Assembly (NCBI RefSeq): GCF_018691265.1
Contig: NW_024881295.1
Span: 13,560,314 to 13,624,313, forward strand
Length of the DNA: 64,000 nt
Origin: Tyto alba
Lineage: Eukaryota; Chordata; Aves; Strigiformes; Tytonidae
Direction of reading: 5' to 3'
The notes under the pieces were generated by a model. It worked only from the letters and a program-made list of their open reading frames with translations, searched no databases and was not told the DNA's origin. A program made the translations under genes and the position numbers. This document shows positions 24,697 through 38,330 of the stretch, piece after piece; positions within the stretch are counted from its first letter, which is position 1; each line of letters starts with the position of its first letter.

Positions 24697-25806
24697 CTTT
24701 CCTCAAATTGTTCTTAAGCCTAAGAGCAGTACCACATTTCTAATTAAATGGACAGATAGGATGCTGATAACGTCTGCTTTCTGTAATAAAAACTATTGAT
24801 ATTGTTGACCAGACAGATTATCTGCAATAGACAGAGCACAATGGCCAAATCTAAAAAGCAAGGGAGGAAGAGCAGTTTAGCACAAGAATACATATTATTA
24901 TTATTATCTGATCTTCTGCCTTTTGGAATTATTAAGAATGATTATATAAATTATCAGTCATCTCTGCTTCTTGTTCTGGCATATGAAACGGAAACAGTGA
25001 TTGAATTTCACAAGAACTTTGATCATTTTTCTTCTTGATGCAATAACTTTGTAAGGTGAGCTTCTTATTTTTTTTTATAGTAGCATCTCTTACAGGAGTT
25101 CCCAAGATTTAAGACAGCAGACGTCATTTTTCAAATTTTTTTCAAAATTTTTGTCCCATGTTGTATGGAGCAAAACTTCAAACAGTAAAAGAATATCCTA
25201 ATAATAATTGACATATCCTACAAAGCTTTTTATTCAAAAACCTTAGCACTCCTGTCATTGCCCAATCCTCGTTCCTACTTAAAATTATCGCTTTTCTGGG
25301 ATTCACAGCAAAAAACTGGTTCTCTGTGAATTAAAGTCGTACAATTACCTAGTAAATACCTACTCAGCAGTTTTACTACTACGCTTAAAACCCCAATATT
25401 CAAAAGTGTCATATACTTTCCTTAATTAAAGCATCTATGTTATGGTAGAAACACTGGTTATGTTTTGGTGTCTCAGAAAAAAACAAGCTAGTTTCAATTT
25501 GGCCCTGGAATATTGGCCATTTACCCATTTCAATAAGAAGCAATGTAAGCTGCCTGTGCTACTCAGTTTTGTGCGTGTTTCGAGGCTATGGTAAAGACAA
25601 CAGCCATCTATTTATCCTTAGCTACTGAATTTCCAGAGGTAAACAAACAAAAGCAAGCAAAATACTACTGTAGTAGATTTAATCTTTTCCTTTTGTTTTC
25701 AATGCCAAACAGTAGCACCTTATTTTCAGAAGCTGGCCCACATCATTTGCCAAGTATTCAATATCCAGGAGTTATCTAAATACTTTGGCCTGAAAGGTAT
25801 CCGTTT

Positions 25807-25822
25807 AAAAAAAAAAAAAAAA
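25807..25822. repeat. A16 run
   Basis: Pure A run of 16 bases. Confidence 0.9.
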
Positions 25823-28800
25823 TGCTTAATGGAGGGTTTATCTGCATTTGCCAGTAATCACATGAGTCAAGGAACATGGCTTTGAGAAATAAACAAACCA
25901 GCTAAATATCTTGATGGCTATGTAGGACCCTTATCTTTGAATCAGTTTGATATTCTTTATGGAGTTTTTCTATGCACCAAAATATTACTGCAGATGGAGA
26001 AATCAAAACACAAAGCTAAGAAAGCCTAGAAATGCATCACATATACTTCAAATTACTGGGCTTTGAGGAAAAAAAAAAGAGCAAAAATTTAATGGAAATA
26101 GACTTAACTTTTACTAATTTGTCATTAACTCTTCCTGAAAAAATGTTCTCTTTTCACAGTATGAACAAAGAAAGTTCATTTTAAATCAGATGGGATTTTC
26201 CAATAGCCATTTCATCTTAATTGTCTATAATGTCTCTCATACTTCACAATAGGTTCTCTTGCCACCTGATATATATTATTTTTTTAAATTAAGTAGAACA
26301 CTGGTAAGATAACTCGCTTGCTCATGGTATTCAGTAAGCAAAGTTTATTTTTATCACAGCTATTTTTATTTTATATGGTGCCATTTCTCCTAAAATTCCA
26401 CCTCAAGAGAACTTTCAGGAATTTTCTATGATAAAAAATGTCTACTCATGCTCTTCTCTCATTTCAGTGAGCTAAAACTCCAACAATCTGCCTCACAATT
26501 TTCTCAGCTTCCAGAGTTTTGCATAGTTGCTCTTCTGCCTCAATTCTCGCTGTTCTAAGGTGAAAGTTTGCTGCCCATCCAAAATAGTCTTCTGATCAAA
26601 TCCCATTTTTTCTTGTTGCTGATGCAAAACCACTAATGTGCTTATAAAAGATCATTACAACCTTTTCTGCTGTCAATTAAATTAGTTAAAAGCTCTCTGT
26701 TATTTAGGTGAAAGCATCTATTGATTTTGTAACTGCTTGATCCTTACCCATATTAGACGCCATTCTTAGCTTACGTTCATTTCCCCAAACATGAGGCCTC
26801 TTATTCAACATCATCTGTAATTAATGCCTAAATTCATAGGTTGATGACCTTTCGATGACTTGTGGCTAAAATATCATATTTTATTTTCCTTCCTGTTATC
26901 AGCCATGTAAAATGACTTGTATACTGAACTGTGGGGTAATAGCTGAAAAAACAAACTTTTTTCAGGATAAGAGCTCAACAGACACTTTAAGGGTCAAATT
27001 GTGAAAGCAAAGGCCTCTGGGAGACTTCTGGTGGAAATTAGTTAACTTTTCTGATACTCTGCAGCACCTAAGAATGCATCGTATTTTAAAATTCTGACAC
27101 TGTGAACATGGCAAATAATAATAATTTAAAAAAATATTGTTCTCTCATTAACATTGATTTTACTTTTCTTCCACATCATTGATGCATTGAATTGAGATAA
27201 TTTTGAATACTCACATAGATGCATTTTTCTTGATAGACCTATGTAAAAATACTTCTACAAGATCAACAAAAATGATATGTAAATTTGCACTAACTCAAAG
27301 GGTGGAATCTTTCCACTAGCTATCCATGGGTGAATTCAATCCTCAGCATACAGAGGACTAATATCAATTATCTACTGTCAGCATATAAAAATATTAATAA
27401 CTGTTTCACAGCTATGAAAAACTGTGAAGACAAAGTCATGGTTTTGATGCCGGGGGATGGTTATGAAAAGAATATGAAATAGCTACCATGTGATGTTTTA
27501 ATTTGTATTTCTATGTAACTAGATATTAAGGGTAAATAGATATAACTATATATACAGATTCCACATGGCATTTAAGATATGAATCACAGTCAACCATATC
27601 AAAACTTCAGTAAGTGTTGCATTATTCACTACATAAATGCAAAATAAGGGTAGTGGAAAGTGCAGCTGCAGATATTTGAACCATTGGAATATTTAATGAA
27701 TTGCTGAACATTAGATGACCTTGATTCACTCTTTGTTGGTGAAAGACACAGAGCAGAGGAAAACACTCAGATTTGGAAGCATGATGTCACATTCCAAATG
27801 GAGACATGGTAGAGAAGGTGATTGATGGATATATTGATGTATAGAGTGAAAGAGAAAGAAATAGAAGGATCATTAATATACACACTGAGTAATGTGTATA
27901 TAAACATATCCGTTTGCAGATACGCTATAGAAAAATAACTCCTCCCTCCTTTAAGTGGTAATTTTAATCCTTCATTCTTTTAAATTTTATTTTAAGTTTT
28001 GTCTTGTAACTCTGAGCATTACCCAGCATCCAGTAATGATTACAAAGTTGTTCTCAAAATTAATTGAAATTCTCTCTGACAGCTGAATAATTGACAAGGT
28101 GTTTACTTCAGAAAGATCTCACACACATTATTACAGGCAAAATTCAGCTTTGGAACCCATAACATTACTATTATTCATATTAATAGTAAAATAGAGCGTT
28201 ATACATCTTGGACTCAATAGAGTCAGAAACTGGACTGATATCTCTTTGAATGGAGCAATTCTTAGTTTCTCAACAGGTACCAAAGAGCAAGGCATTCAGA
28301 CCTGTGAGGTATAGTATATAATAAGAAAAAAAAAAAAAATGGTGCAGTAATAAGTACTAAGTATATATCACATTTTTATTTGTCCTTGCAGAATTACACT
28401 CTCGGTAACTAAGTCTTTATAGGTGGAGATACTGGTTTAGATGGAAAATATATATTGTGTAAAATACCCTTGAAACAGTGTTCTTCTGACTTCTAAAGAC
28501 ATATAAACTGACTTTCAGAGGGCATGCATCAATCTAATCACACCTGTGTAATCATGATAAAGTTTAATAAAAAAAGATCCAAAGCAAACCTTTTTCACTT
28601 GACCATATCCTTCCAGTTTATTATTTAGGAATGCTACTGTAATGATGATAAAAATGACCAGCTCTACAAAGACTATACAAAACTTTTATGTTACTTAGGT
28701 TGTTCAAGTGTTCATCTTATGTCACTTTTCAGCAAAAAAACCCATCAGTCTGCTTCTTCGCTGTGTCAACATACTGATATTTTAAGTGCACAGGAGCCAT

Positions 28801-29807
28801 CATGCTGACTTCACTCTGGATGAGGCACCAGCTCTTATATAGCCTCTGAAAATCCTTTCCATCACAGAACCAGCAAAACAGCAGCCGCCAGTCCTGCCAC
28901 CGGGGAGGAGCTCACTGAGCCTCCACTTCACTCCTCTGCTACCAACAGCAGCACTGTAACCGAGGATGATTCATAGCTCATCTGGTAAATGAACTACCAC
29001 TTGATTTGTTGTATATGTTCAGCTCTTTGGAAAAAATACCACATTTGGCATACATGCACCCATTTTGTTTAAAATACTAAAACCACTTGTTTTAGCTGAA
29101 GAATTCCATTACTGCATTCTTTCACACAGTTATAGAATTCCTCTCTTCTTGCGAAAATGAAATCTTGAAAATATGGCCTTTCTATAAAGAGAAGCAATGT
29201 TACTGGAATTCAGTACAGAGACTTTGCCTATCCTAGAAGTTTCTGAACTTGAACTCTCTTAATTCCAGTGAAAAGCAAAACTCCTTCAAGCTTCCCTGTA
29301 TGACCAGGCATTTTTTTCTGAGGACCATTCACAGGTCATATAGTCTTATTTTTCTTAATACAAGGAATGTTCTATTAGCATCACCTTCATCTCTGACAAC
29401 TTTCTTATTACAGCTTATGCTTTCTACTCCAAAGGCCTTGGATTATGTCTAATAGCTAAACTCATGTTATCTCTTTCCATCTAAATAACAACAGCTTCCA
29501 TTAAGGAGCTCTGACAAAATTCAAAATCCTTCTAACTTCTAATTTTTAGTCATCTAAATATTTTAAACTTGTTTATACAACCAGACAGCTTTTCCTTTTC
29601 TTGTCAATTCATTTTTCATCTTTTTTTTTTTTTTAAGTTACAAACCAAGCTGGCAACATATATGCAGCCCAGTGCCCAAAAGAATGTAAAGCTACTATGA
29701 CAATAGCAAATGCAGTGGTAGTTTAGAAACATTTCAGATAAACCCAGATTAGTTTCTTACTGTTGAATGCACAGGCCATGAAGCTTTGTTCTGGCTTTGA
29801 GCATATT

Positions 29808-29826
29808 AAAAAAAAAAAAAAAAAAA
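29808..29826. repeat. A19 run
   Basis: Pure A run of 19 bases; no polyadenylation hexamer just upstream. Confidence 0.9.
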
Positions 29827-30507
29827 GGAAGATAAACCAATAAGCCAATATTCAATGGAAAGAAAGGGAACAGACAAATATAAAGTGAAACAGGAAGACA
29901 AAACCTCTAGTTTCTCCTCCCCCTCCAAGCCCTGTATGCCTTGCCCTAGGTCAAGAGGCTTAATCATGGGGGCTGCAATGTGGATAAGGTTATATAAGAA
30001 ACTTGAAGGTTATTATCTTCACAATTTAATACATGAAACAGTAGAGTTAGTTGAAGTATATATTATCAGGAGAGTAGATCCACTTTTTGAGGTACTAGTG
30101 AAAAATGAACAGATGGAACTTTGTTCTACATTGCATTGAGAGACACACTCCTGAAACCTTTTGTGGGGACAAGATGTTCTTTATTAAAGGCACACTAGTT
30201 GGAAAAATGTCTTTTGAATCTCCAATTCTTTTTTTTTATTTATTTATTTTTTATATTTTAAACATCTCAGTCTTGACAAACATTTGACTGATATAAAGGA
30301 AAGTCCCCAGGAGCTCTACATGGATTTTTTTATGGGTATAATTTTAAGGTCCAGGACAACAGCAGTTTTGCCATGACTCATAGTCAGGGAGGTGGGAGCT
30401 TTTCTTCCATCCACATCGTCTGCGCATGTTCCTGATATTACATCATCAGGAAAACCCCCACAAAGGTAATTTCACCAAAAGGTCACTGAAATTTTCAAAA
30501 GTTTGAA

Positions 30508-30526
30508 AAACTGAAATTTTCAGTTT
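30508..30526. repeat. 19-base palindrome
   Basis: AAACTGAAATTTTCAGTTT reads as 9-base arms (AAACTGAAA / TTTCAGTTT) around one central base. A second copy of CTGAAATTTTCA lies about 25 bases upstream, so the site is also a direct repeat. It could form a cruciform or bind a dimeric factor; chance is plausible in AT-rich DNA. Confidence 0.7.
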
Positions 30527-30837
30527 ATTTCTTCAGATCAATAAAATTGAAACTTTTTTTCATAGCAAAGTTTAAAGAAAAAAAGTCTTAAGGGTGTTGG
30601 CATGGACTTTAAATTTAACTTCATGCTCAGTCATAGTATCTGGGAGATGCTGTGCTGACACTGTAATAGTTTCTGACTAGAAATATCTCTCCTCTCTGAA
30701 AGGAGAACCCCCTATATTCCGTCTTCCAACAGTTAGCTTTCAGTGCACGGGTAATCCCTAATGGCTTGACAGAGTCATGTGAAGGCTGTTCTCCTTTGTG
30801 TTATAGTCAGACAAGAAACAAAATTGAAAACACATCT

Positions 30838-30890
30838 TTCTCTCTCTCACACACATATGCATGTACTCACACACACACTTTTTTTTTTTA
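30838..30890. repeat. mixed TC / AC / T simple-repeat tract
   Basis: TCTCTCTC passes into CACACACA, an ATATGCATGTACT spacer, a second CACACACAC block and a T11 run. It is a compound microsatellite with no recognisable gene. Confidence 0.8.
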
Positions 30891-32627
30891 ACTCCTTGTC
30901 ATATGTGACAAAATTTGAAACTAAAAAATAATCTAGCTGTGATATCACCTTGGATATTGCTTGTTGAAGTGCTAAACACAGTGGGTCACCCATCATCCAC
31001 AGTATCAGCAGAAATTGTTGTTTGTCAGTTAGGACTGTTCCATGAAGAAAGTTAATGCGTCAACTCTGTTGCTTCTAGCAGTATCTGAAAGAAATCCTAA
31101 TGCTGCCAGACTAGCAGCAGCTTCAGCAGCACTAGTAGCCAAGAAGCCCAAATGGGCAGTAGCCAGTGTTTTGTGTGCTGTCTCTCACACCTTGCTCCAG
31201 GCTCCCTTCTCACTATTACTGCACACTTTTTAGACTTGATAGGACTCATGTGACTATACTTCACATTTTCCCCAGTTTTTGCTCTGGCAGAAGCACATAT
31301 TGTACCAGGGATAAGGTTTGGTTTGGCCCCCTTGGCATTCAGAACTCAGCTCTCTGCAGTCTCTGCCTGTGGCACTCTCAGTCACACAGGATTGCATCAG
31401 TAGAGAAACCAAAGCTAACTATGGATCATTGAAAGGTAGGCTTGCTGCAATCCCTGAGAAAGCAGAAGACGCCAATACCATCCATCTTAATGGCTTATGT
31501 GTTTCCTGCGGTACAGCTGCCAAGCAGCTAGCTTAGGGGGAGGAAAGTGAATTTAATGGGACAAAAAAGATCTCATGGTACAGACAGACTGTGCTCCCCA
31601 AGATGTTATCAGAAGAGAAGCCAGCATGGGACAGAAAGGGCAGTCCTTGGTGTGGCATAAGACTGGAGGAAACATAAACTGAATGTGAAAAGAAAAACAA
31701 TTTATTTGCATGAGAACAGGTAAAAAAAATCCATTTTCCACAGAAGAGAAACAGCCAAAAGAAAGCAAAGAGCAGAAGAGAAGAAAAAAAAAACCTGGAG
31801 GACTATTAAAAATTACTGCTGTATTTGGAAATCTATTCTTTACAAAGTAATGGAATTGTTGGAAAATATATTACCTTACTGTTGCCACCATGACTGTTAA
31901 GTAAGGAAAAGAGTAGAAGGATAACTGTTTTTTCATCCTACAAATTTATTTTTAATTAAGCACAAACCAACTCATTAAAATAACCAAAACCTCAGAAACA
32001 ATTCAACAAACTGAACTCTAAAGGCTTCAGATGAAGGATCATACAAGAAATCTGTGGATGGACATAGAAAAGGAGTGGATAACTTTGTGAACATAATGAT
32101 GTTTACAAGCTACCATTATTAAGTGGGATAACTGCATCCTGGCAACATTATGTTTCATGAATTAAAATGAAAAAAGAATCCAGGAAGCAATGTAGTCAAC
32201 CCAGATTCATGGTGGTAAAACTTCTGTAGTATAAATAAACCGTCATTAATATCAGTGTATATATACACAGGTCCTGATTAAGCCACAGTAAACCTGGGCC
32301 TATGCTTCCTGAAGGGTTGTGGATCTCAGCATTACTACATATTAGTATTTTTGTATAACTATACACACTCACACTGAGCTTTTCTGACCTGTGAAGAGGA
32401 CTTTTAAAACAACAAATCACACAGCTCTTAAACCCTCATGCTTCAGTCAATGACCCTGAGGGCCAGTTTTTGGTCTGATCTCCCTACCAACAGCGCGTGA
32501 ACAGCAGAAGCCATTATGGTAATATTAGAACAATTCAGATGGCACAGTTCATCCACAGGGTATATTAGGATCAGCTGTCAAACAGCCCTCAGTTCCCATT
32601 ACCACATGAGTGCTTTGAAGAAAATGG

Positions 32628-32648
32628 CATCTGCCATTTTGGCAGATG
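32628..32648. repeat. 9-bp perfect inverted repeat with E-boxes
   Basis: CATCTGCCA (32628-32636) and TGGCAGATG (32640-32648) are exact reverse complements separated by TTT. Each arm contains an E-box (CATCTG / CAGATG), the type bound by basic helix-loop-helix dimers. The site could be a hairpin or a paired binding site. Confidence 0.75.
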
Positions 32649-33930
32649 GGGAAGCACTACACTACAGGGATAAAGGGACAGTGACAATATTAAACGAGAC
32701 CTTTAGCACTTCCAGGATGTACTCCATGACACTGTCTCAGTCTGGAGTAATTTATCCCTGTCTACATTGTGTCATGGTTGAGGTGCACTTCGAGGGGCTC
32801 TCATCCCACACTTGAGAGGGACTCTCTTGCTTCTCAGCTATGCAGAACTGGTCTACAAGCTTTGGAGACTTCCATCTTTCCACACACAGTCACACATCTC
32901 ATAATGTGTTCCGGCCACCCAGCAGATACTGCTTGCAGACAGAGGGAATGAGGGAAAGAGACCGTGCAGGGTGATGGCAACCCCTCTCCCCTACTGAAAT
33001 CAGTGACACTGTGACATCGGCAACAATACAAAGTAACTGCATCAAAACCTCCCAGTTTAATGAAACTGTTATATGAAATGTTAAATTCAAGTTGGAGATT
33101 TTTTCCACAGATAACAAGATTTATAGCTCTATAATGGGATCGTCCAGGATGTCCTTCACTCTGGTGAGTACATGGATCTCCAAGCTCTCAGCAGAGTAAA
33201 AGATGGTAAAGAGAAATATTGCTCCTGGAGAGCACACCCATAAAATCATGCAGAATCCAGTTTCTATTACATATCAAGGCACTATCAAATATTTTCTTTT
33301 TTAGTGTTATTCATTAAGGGCCAGTTTTGGGCTTTAAATTATTTTTAGTTCTCTCTTTAGGAATGGCGTAGAGGCAGAAACCATGCAACAAGTATCCTTT
33401 CTGCATCACAGATATCATAGGCTGTGGTGTGGCCAGAAGCAACGTCTCATTTCATCTTGCTCTGAGATCTCATGCTGAGGTGGAGCTGGGCGGCTGACGT
33501 GGCTGTGGGCTGCACCAGGAGAAACTGTGCAAAACACGGCATGACCAGCTCTGTAAATCCATGCCTTATGTGGGAGAGAATTGTTTGGAAGTGCTTTTGG
33601 TATCATTGGAACTTTTATAGATGCAACTAGTATGGAACTGGCAGCAGAGACATACACTATGAATTGGAAATGAGAGGCGATTATTCACATGTGAGTAATA
33701 CTGGGTAAGTCAGCTTGCTTTGCTCCACAGTGGAAGCTTTCATTGATCTTTGAAGACCAGGGCAATGGGAAAGTGAACTTTTTTGTTTAGACCTCTGTTA
33801 AGATATGGAATTTTACACCCTAAATATGTGTATTACTGTTATTAAGGGGAATATTACAGGAAGCTTGGTACTGTGATTACTCTTTCACACAGATTACTAG
33901 CTGTGTTCCAAGTTGTAATAAAAAAGAAAA

Positions 33931-33970
33931 GAAATTAAAATGTTTATAAAGAAATTAAAATGTTTATAAA
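33931..33970. repeat. 20-bp unit in perfect tandem duplicate
   Basis: GAAATTAAAATGTTTATAAA occurs twice head to tail with no mismatch. This is a recent local duplication, probably polymorphic. Confidence 0.9.
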
Positions 33971-34699
33971 AAGTTTTTGAAAATATTTAGATATTTACAA
34001 TATTTCCTTTCAATTGAAGTCATCACACGACCTCAGATTTTGACTTCTGAAGAAAATAAGATTTGGAAATAAAAAGTAATCTCAAAACAAACAAAAAAAA
34101 GTGCGTTTTGATTTAACTGAATAGGTCTGAATTTCCTAAACATTTACCTGTTCTCCAAAAACATTTCAGTCTCATCAGTGGATGAGACAGTATTTTCTGA
34201 AAATTGTTTTGCTGAAAATTTTCTAAACCTCTCTAATCACTAACTCCATAGCCGTTATCTTTGAGGAGTTTTCTTCTCCTTAATATCACTTAACCCCAAA
34301 TCTGAAGAATAACTTTCAATTCATAATCCTATTGATGAATATAAGATTTTCAGCTCATGCTTTCTAACAAGCAATGTAAACCAGTGCTTAAATAGTGTAA
34401 TAAACAGATTTTGTACTGAATGACAGTTACTCTCTTTATGATCCTGGTGCTGGAGAAAAAGCACTGAACTGATTATATTTCTTGTTTTAAATATTCATGT
34501 GACAATGTTGAAGAGAGAAATGAATATCAGAATGAAAAAATGACAAGAAAAAAATGACTACAAGAATTTTCTAGACATTTATCACAGGCCTAGAGGATAC
34601 AAACCAATCAACTTCTAAAATCCGCTCTTTGATCGAGATGCCCAGTTAAAGCCTACATTATTAATATATGATTCTGTTTAAAAAGTCTATTAATCAAGC

Positions 34700-34785
34700 A
34701 GGGATGAATGATTAAGTGGATAAAGCACTAGCCTTTGACCTGACAGGCAACATTCACAAATCTCTTGTGAATTCAATTCATAAAA
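34700..34785 (+). repeat. possible tRNA-like SINE head (MIR-type)
   Basis: GGATAAAGCACTAGCC at 34718-34733, followed by TTTGACCTGACAGG, resembles the GGTTAGAGCACTGGCCT box-A region of tRNA-derived amniote SINEs and MIR. A decayed GTGAATTCAATT near 34767 sits where a box-B-like GTTCAA word would be. It does not fold into a tRNA and is not a tRNA gene. Confidence 0.4.
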
Positions 34786-36566
34786 AAAGAAAAAGAATGC
34801 TTTGATAGCTGTATAAATTATCTGGAAACAATGGTTCTCATTGTTTTTCTGTGTCATTAAATGATTTTCATTTGCATGCAAGACCATCTCCATTATACGA
34901 TTGCTAGGCTGATAGCTTTCTACAGGATGGGGTGTGATCAATAATGCCTGTGCTGGTTGTGTTTTATCTAATAATAACAGTAACAAAAAAAAAGTCTTTT
35001 ACTACACGTTTGTCTTCCAAATCTTCTCCAGGCCTTTAGAAAGATTAATGGAAAATGCCTCAATCCTGAAAACAGCTCTGTACACAAGAGTTCTTGGTTT
35101 AGTGTGTTTTGGTGGGATGAACTTTATTCCAGCCTGAACCAGGACAGTAAGGAAAAGCAGAAGAGCTTGAACACATTCATGCTTTAAGGCCTGAGGATCC
35201 TGAAGAGTTCAGCACTAAACTCTGAGATGCACTGCTACTCTCGAGGAGTACTGGAAAACCGAAGATTTCATTGAAGTGTGTATTGAAATTAATATTAAAA
35301 TTAGTAATGAGCTGAATATATGGGTCTTTTTAATAACTAACAGATTCAAGGTATTTCATATGCTACTATTATTGCTTCTTTAAACATGCATTAAATTTTC
35401 CAGTGAAAATCAGTGTTTTCAGTACCTATTTGCATGGGTGGTAGAGATAGGGAGGAGTTTACAAATTCTGGTGGTCAAATGCAAGAAGGGGTCTGTGTCA
35501 TTTCTCATCATGTAGGAGATGTTGTTGACTTTGGTCACCCAGGAGGCTGCAGCCTGCTCTTTTTCTCCTTGTTGAGAAAAGTGATATGTTTTTAGGGGTT
35601 TGAATATTACCCAATAACACTAGCTCTATCTTCTGTCTCATTGAGCACTTAATTATTCATCATGCAATATTTATTAAATCATATTGAGAAATATTTCACA
35701 AACTTTTTGTATCCCACTGGAGGGTTCTCCCCAAATGTGGGGAACACTGACTTTATATACATATATAACAATTATGGACTTAATATGTACATTCCTGATT
35801 GAGCCTCTGTATCTATGCTATGCTGGTGGTTAGATCAGATCATACAATGATCCCCTTGTTTTGAAGTGGGGGAGGTTGTAAATACTTCCTACAATAAACA
35901 CCCTTGGCATTTGTTGGGCTCACCAACTGCAGTTATAAAGCAGTAGAATTTGCAAAATACATCTCACAACACAGGTCAGTGTAGTAGAGTTTGGTGGTTA
36001 GCACGTACACTTGTCCTTTAATGAAACAGTTTGTCTGGAGGACATGCAAAATCCTACTTAATTTATAAAGTAAATTCCTAAATATTAGAGATTACTATTC
36101 CTAAATATTGATAGTGACAACTAAGAACAGAGTAATAGAAGTTCTGCTGACAAAATGCTGTCTTGTGTAACATCTTGGTAAATATATAACTGTAACCAGT
36201 TTTCTAGATGAAAATTGATTGGAAATTAATAACTAATCTTGTTGTTGATGAGGAATAAAAGAAAAGATACTATCTACCTCATGCTCTCTCCCTATATGAA
36301 TAGATTCTGAAGGGAAAATAGCATGAAATATTTATTTATGTTATTAAAATAAGCAACAGTGGCCCTGAACATGTACAGGGAGAGCTGTGTTATATGCTTG
36401 TGGTCTCTTTACAAACCAGAAATTAATATTAGTATACTGTAAAGATTTTTTGTTTTGTTTTGTTTAGGATGCTACGGGCAACTTACAGCCTTTTAAATTA
36501 CTGAAAATAATAGGATCATTTGAAAGCAATACACTTTTTTCTAACAAGAGAGTCAGTACTGCTCTT

Positions 36567-36609
36567 TACTCACTTTAGCATCAGAGCTTTTTTTCTACTC
36601 ACTTTAGCA
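36567..36609 (+). repeat. 14-base direct repeat, spacing 29
   Basis: TACTCACTTTAGCA at 36567-36580 recurs at 36596-36609. It is a small local duplication with a diverged spacer. Confidence 0.7.
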
Positions 36610-37473
36610 ACAGAATGTTATATTTGCCCAGTCCATATAAAAACTTTTTTTTTTCTTTTTCCATCTATGAGGTCCATAAAGGAAACTGTATTGATTTCTG
36701 ATCCTAGTGTTGTGATTCTGCTGTATTCCAAGACCCATTCAAATATCCCAGGAAGTTTAGCAGAAATGACTAGAAAATTACCAGTGTGAATTTATAAGTT
36801 CAAGTATAATTGCTTTACTAACCCTTTATTTCACTTCACAGAAGTACACTAAAGTGACCCTTCTCCCTAGGAATGTTTTGAGGTGGATGACAAAATAGAG
36901 ATACTCTCCCAATTCTCTTCCTTCTGAGCAAAAGAAAAAACAAAGAAGTCTAGCTTACAGCAGAAACTGAGCTCAGACATTGGAATTATTTAAAAATAAT
37001 ATAGTTATTCCTATTCTTAATTGCAACACAGCCTGAGCAGAGATCTGATGCCTGACTTTGTTACATACTTAAACCACATAGTTAACACAAGAAATTTCAC
37101 AAGTTACATCTGCAGACACTGCACAGACATTCCACCTTTCTTAGCTAATGCCCCGTAGGATTAAGTTGATTGGAATTAGATGGGCACAGGAGGAGTCAGA
37201 ATATTCAAGATTTGATATGAAACACCTGCTGGAAGCTATCCCAATCATGTTGCATCCTCAAGCAATCTTTAGATTTTTGTGGGTTCATTTCAGTTCAGTA
37301 AGAAAAAATGAGACACTTGATATGAAATCACCAATTTCCTTATAGATACTCAGCTGGAATCCAGCACTGATTCCACTGAGTGTTGCTGTGACAAACAATT
37401 TGCTGCTGACATTGGATATGTAGCGACAGAATTAGTTACTTATGCTAATGAATGAGTCCTCCTTAATTCTATA

Positions 37474-38330
37474 ATGTTATTTATGATAATACACCTGGAC
37501 TTGTACAAAGCTTTTGACACTGTCACACATGACATCCTTGTCTCTAAATTGGAGAAACACGGATTTGATGGATGGACCACTTGGTGGATAAGAAATTGTC
37601 TGGATGATTGTGCTCAGAGTTGTGGTCAATGGTTCGATGTCCGAGGGGAAAGCAGTGACAAGTGGTGTTCCTCAGGGATTAGTATTGGGACCAGTGCTGT
37701 TTAACATCTTTGCTGGCAACATGGACAGTGGGATTGAGTGCACCCTCAGCAAGGTCGCCAACGACACCAAGCTGTGTCATATAGTCGACAAGCCGGAGGG
37801 AAGGGATGCCAACCAGAGGGACCTTGACAGGCTTGAGAGGCGGGCCTGTGCAAACCTCATGAAATTCAACAAGACCAAGTGCAAGGTCCTGCACATGGGT
37901 CGGGGTAATCCCAAGAACAAATACAGGCTGGGTGATGAGTGGGTTGAGAGTGTCCCTGTGGAGAAGGACCTGGGGGTACTAGTAGATGGAAAACTGACTG
38001 TGAGCCAGCAATGTGTGCTCGCAGCCCAGAAAGCCAACCGTGTCCTGGGCTGCAGCAAGAGCAGTGTGGCCAGCAGGTCGAGGGACGGGGATTCTCCCCC
38101 TCTACTCTGCTCTTGTAAGACCCCACCTGCAGTGTTGTGTCCAGCTCTGGGGCCCCCAACATAAGATGTACATAGACCTGCTCGAGCAGGTCCAGAGGAG
38201 GCCACAAAGATGATCAGGGGGCTGGAGCACCTCCCCTGTGAAGACAGGCCAAGAGAGTTGGAATTGTTCAGTCTGGAGAAGAGAAGGCTCCAGGGAGACC
38301 TTATAGCGGCCTGCCAGTACTGAAAGGGGG
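37474..38330 (+). pseudogene. CR1 reverse transcriptase remnant
   Basis: This is the coding part of the CR1 fragment: the C-terminal part of the ORF2 reverse transcriptase, which copied the element's RNA at the target site. Visible motifs are [15 protein letters not shown] (37495-37539), [14 protein letters not shown] (from 37661) and, where the catalytic FADD box should be, VAND (37754-37765), so the first metal-binding aspartate is now asparagine. Downstream come LMKFNKTKCKVLHMGRG, EKDLGVLVDGKL and LGPQHK-like tail segments. The frame shifts at least three times: near 37600 (frame 1 to frame 2), near 38090, and near 38200, with a further loss creating a stop near 38325. Endonuclease and the N-terminal RT are missing. 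It cannot encode an active enzyme. Open frames of 70-142 codons on the opposite strand are shadows. Confidence 0.93.

Larger units (their letters stand above)
22684..37473. other. AT-rich non-coding sequence, no gene recognised
   Basis: No exon or RNA gene is recognised. Frames are all under 100 codons and featureless. A/T runs: T17 24680-24696, A16 25807-25822, A14 28326-28339, T14 29621-29634 and A19 29808-29826. A mixed TC/AC/T tract lies at 30838-30890. Small palindromes at 30.5 and 32.6 kb, a 20-bp tandem pair at 33.93 kb and a possible tRNA-like SINE head at 34.7 kb are listed separately. Confidence 0.5.

Noticed and set aside
31042..31233. Alanine-rich 63-codon frame suggestive of a small protein
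   Set aside because: The composition comes from a GCA/GCAG-rich stretch. No homologue is recognised and no promoter is seen.
34700..34785. tRNA gene
   Set aside because: Only a box-A-like region is visible. No cloverleaf or proper T-arm can be drawn, so it is listed as a possible SINE head.
37777..38207. Minus-strand frames of 113 and 142 codons over the CR1
   Set aside because: They are shadows of the GC-rich CR1 reverse transcriptase on the + strand.
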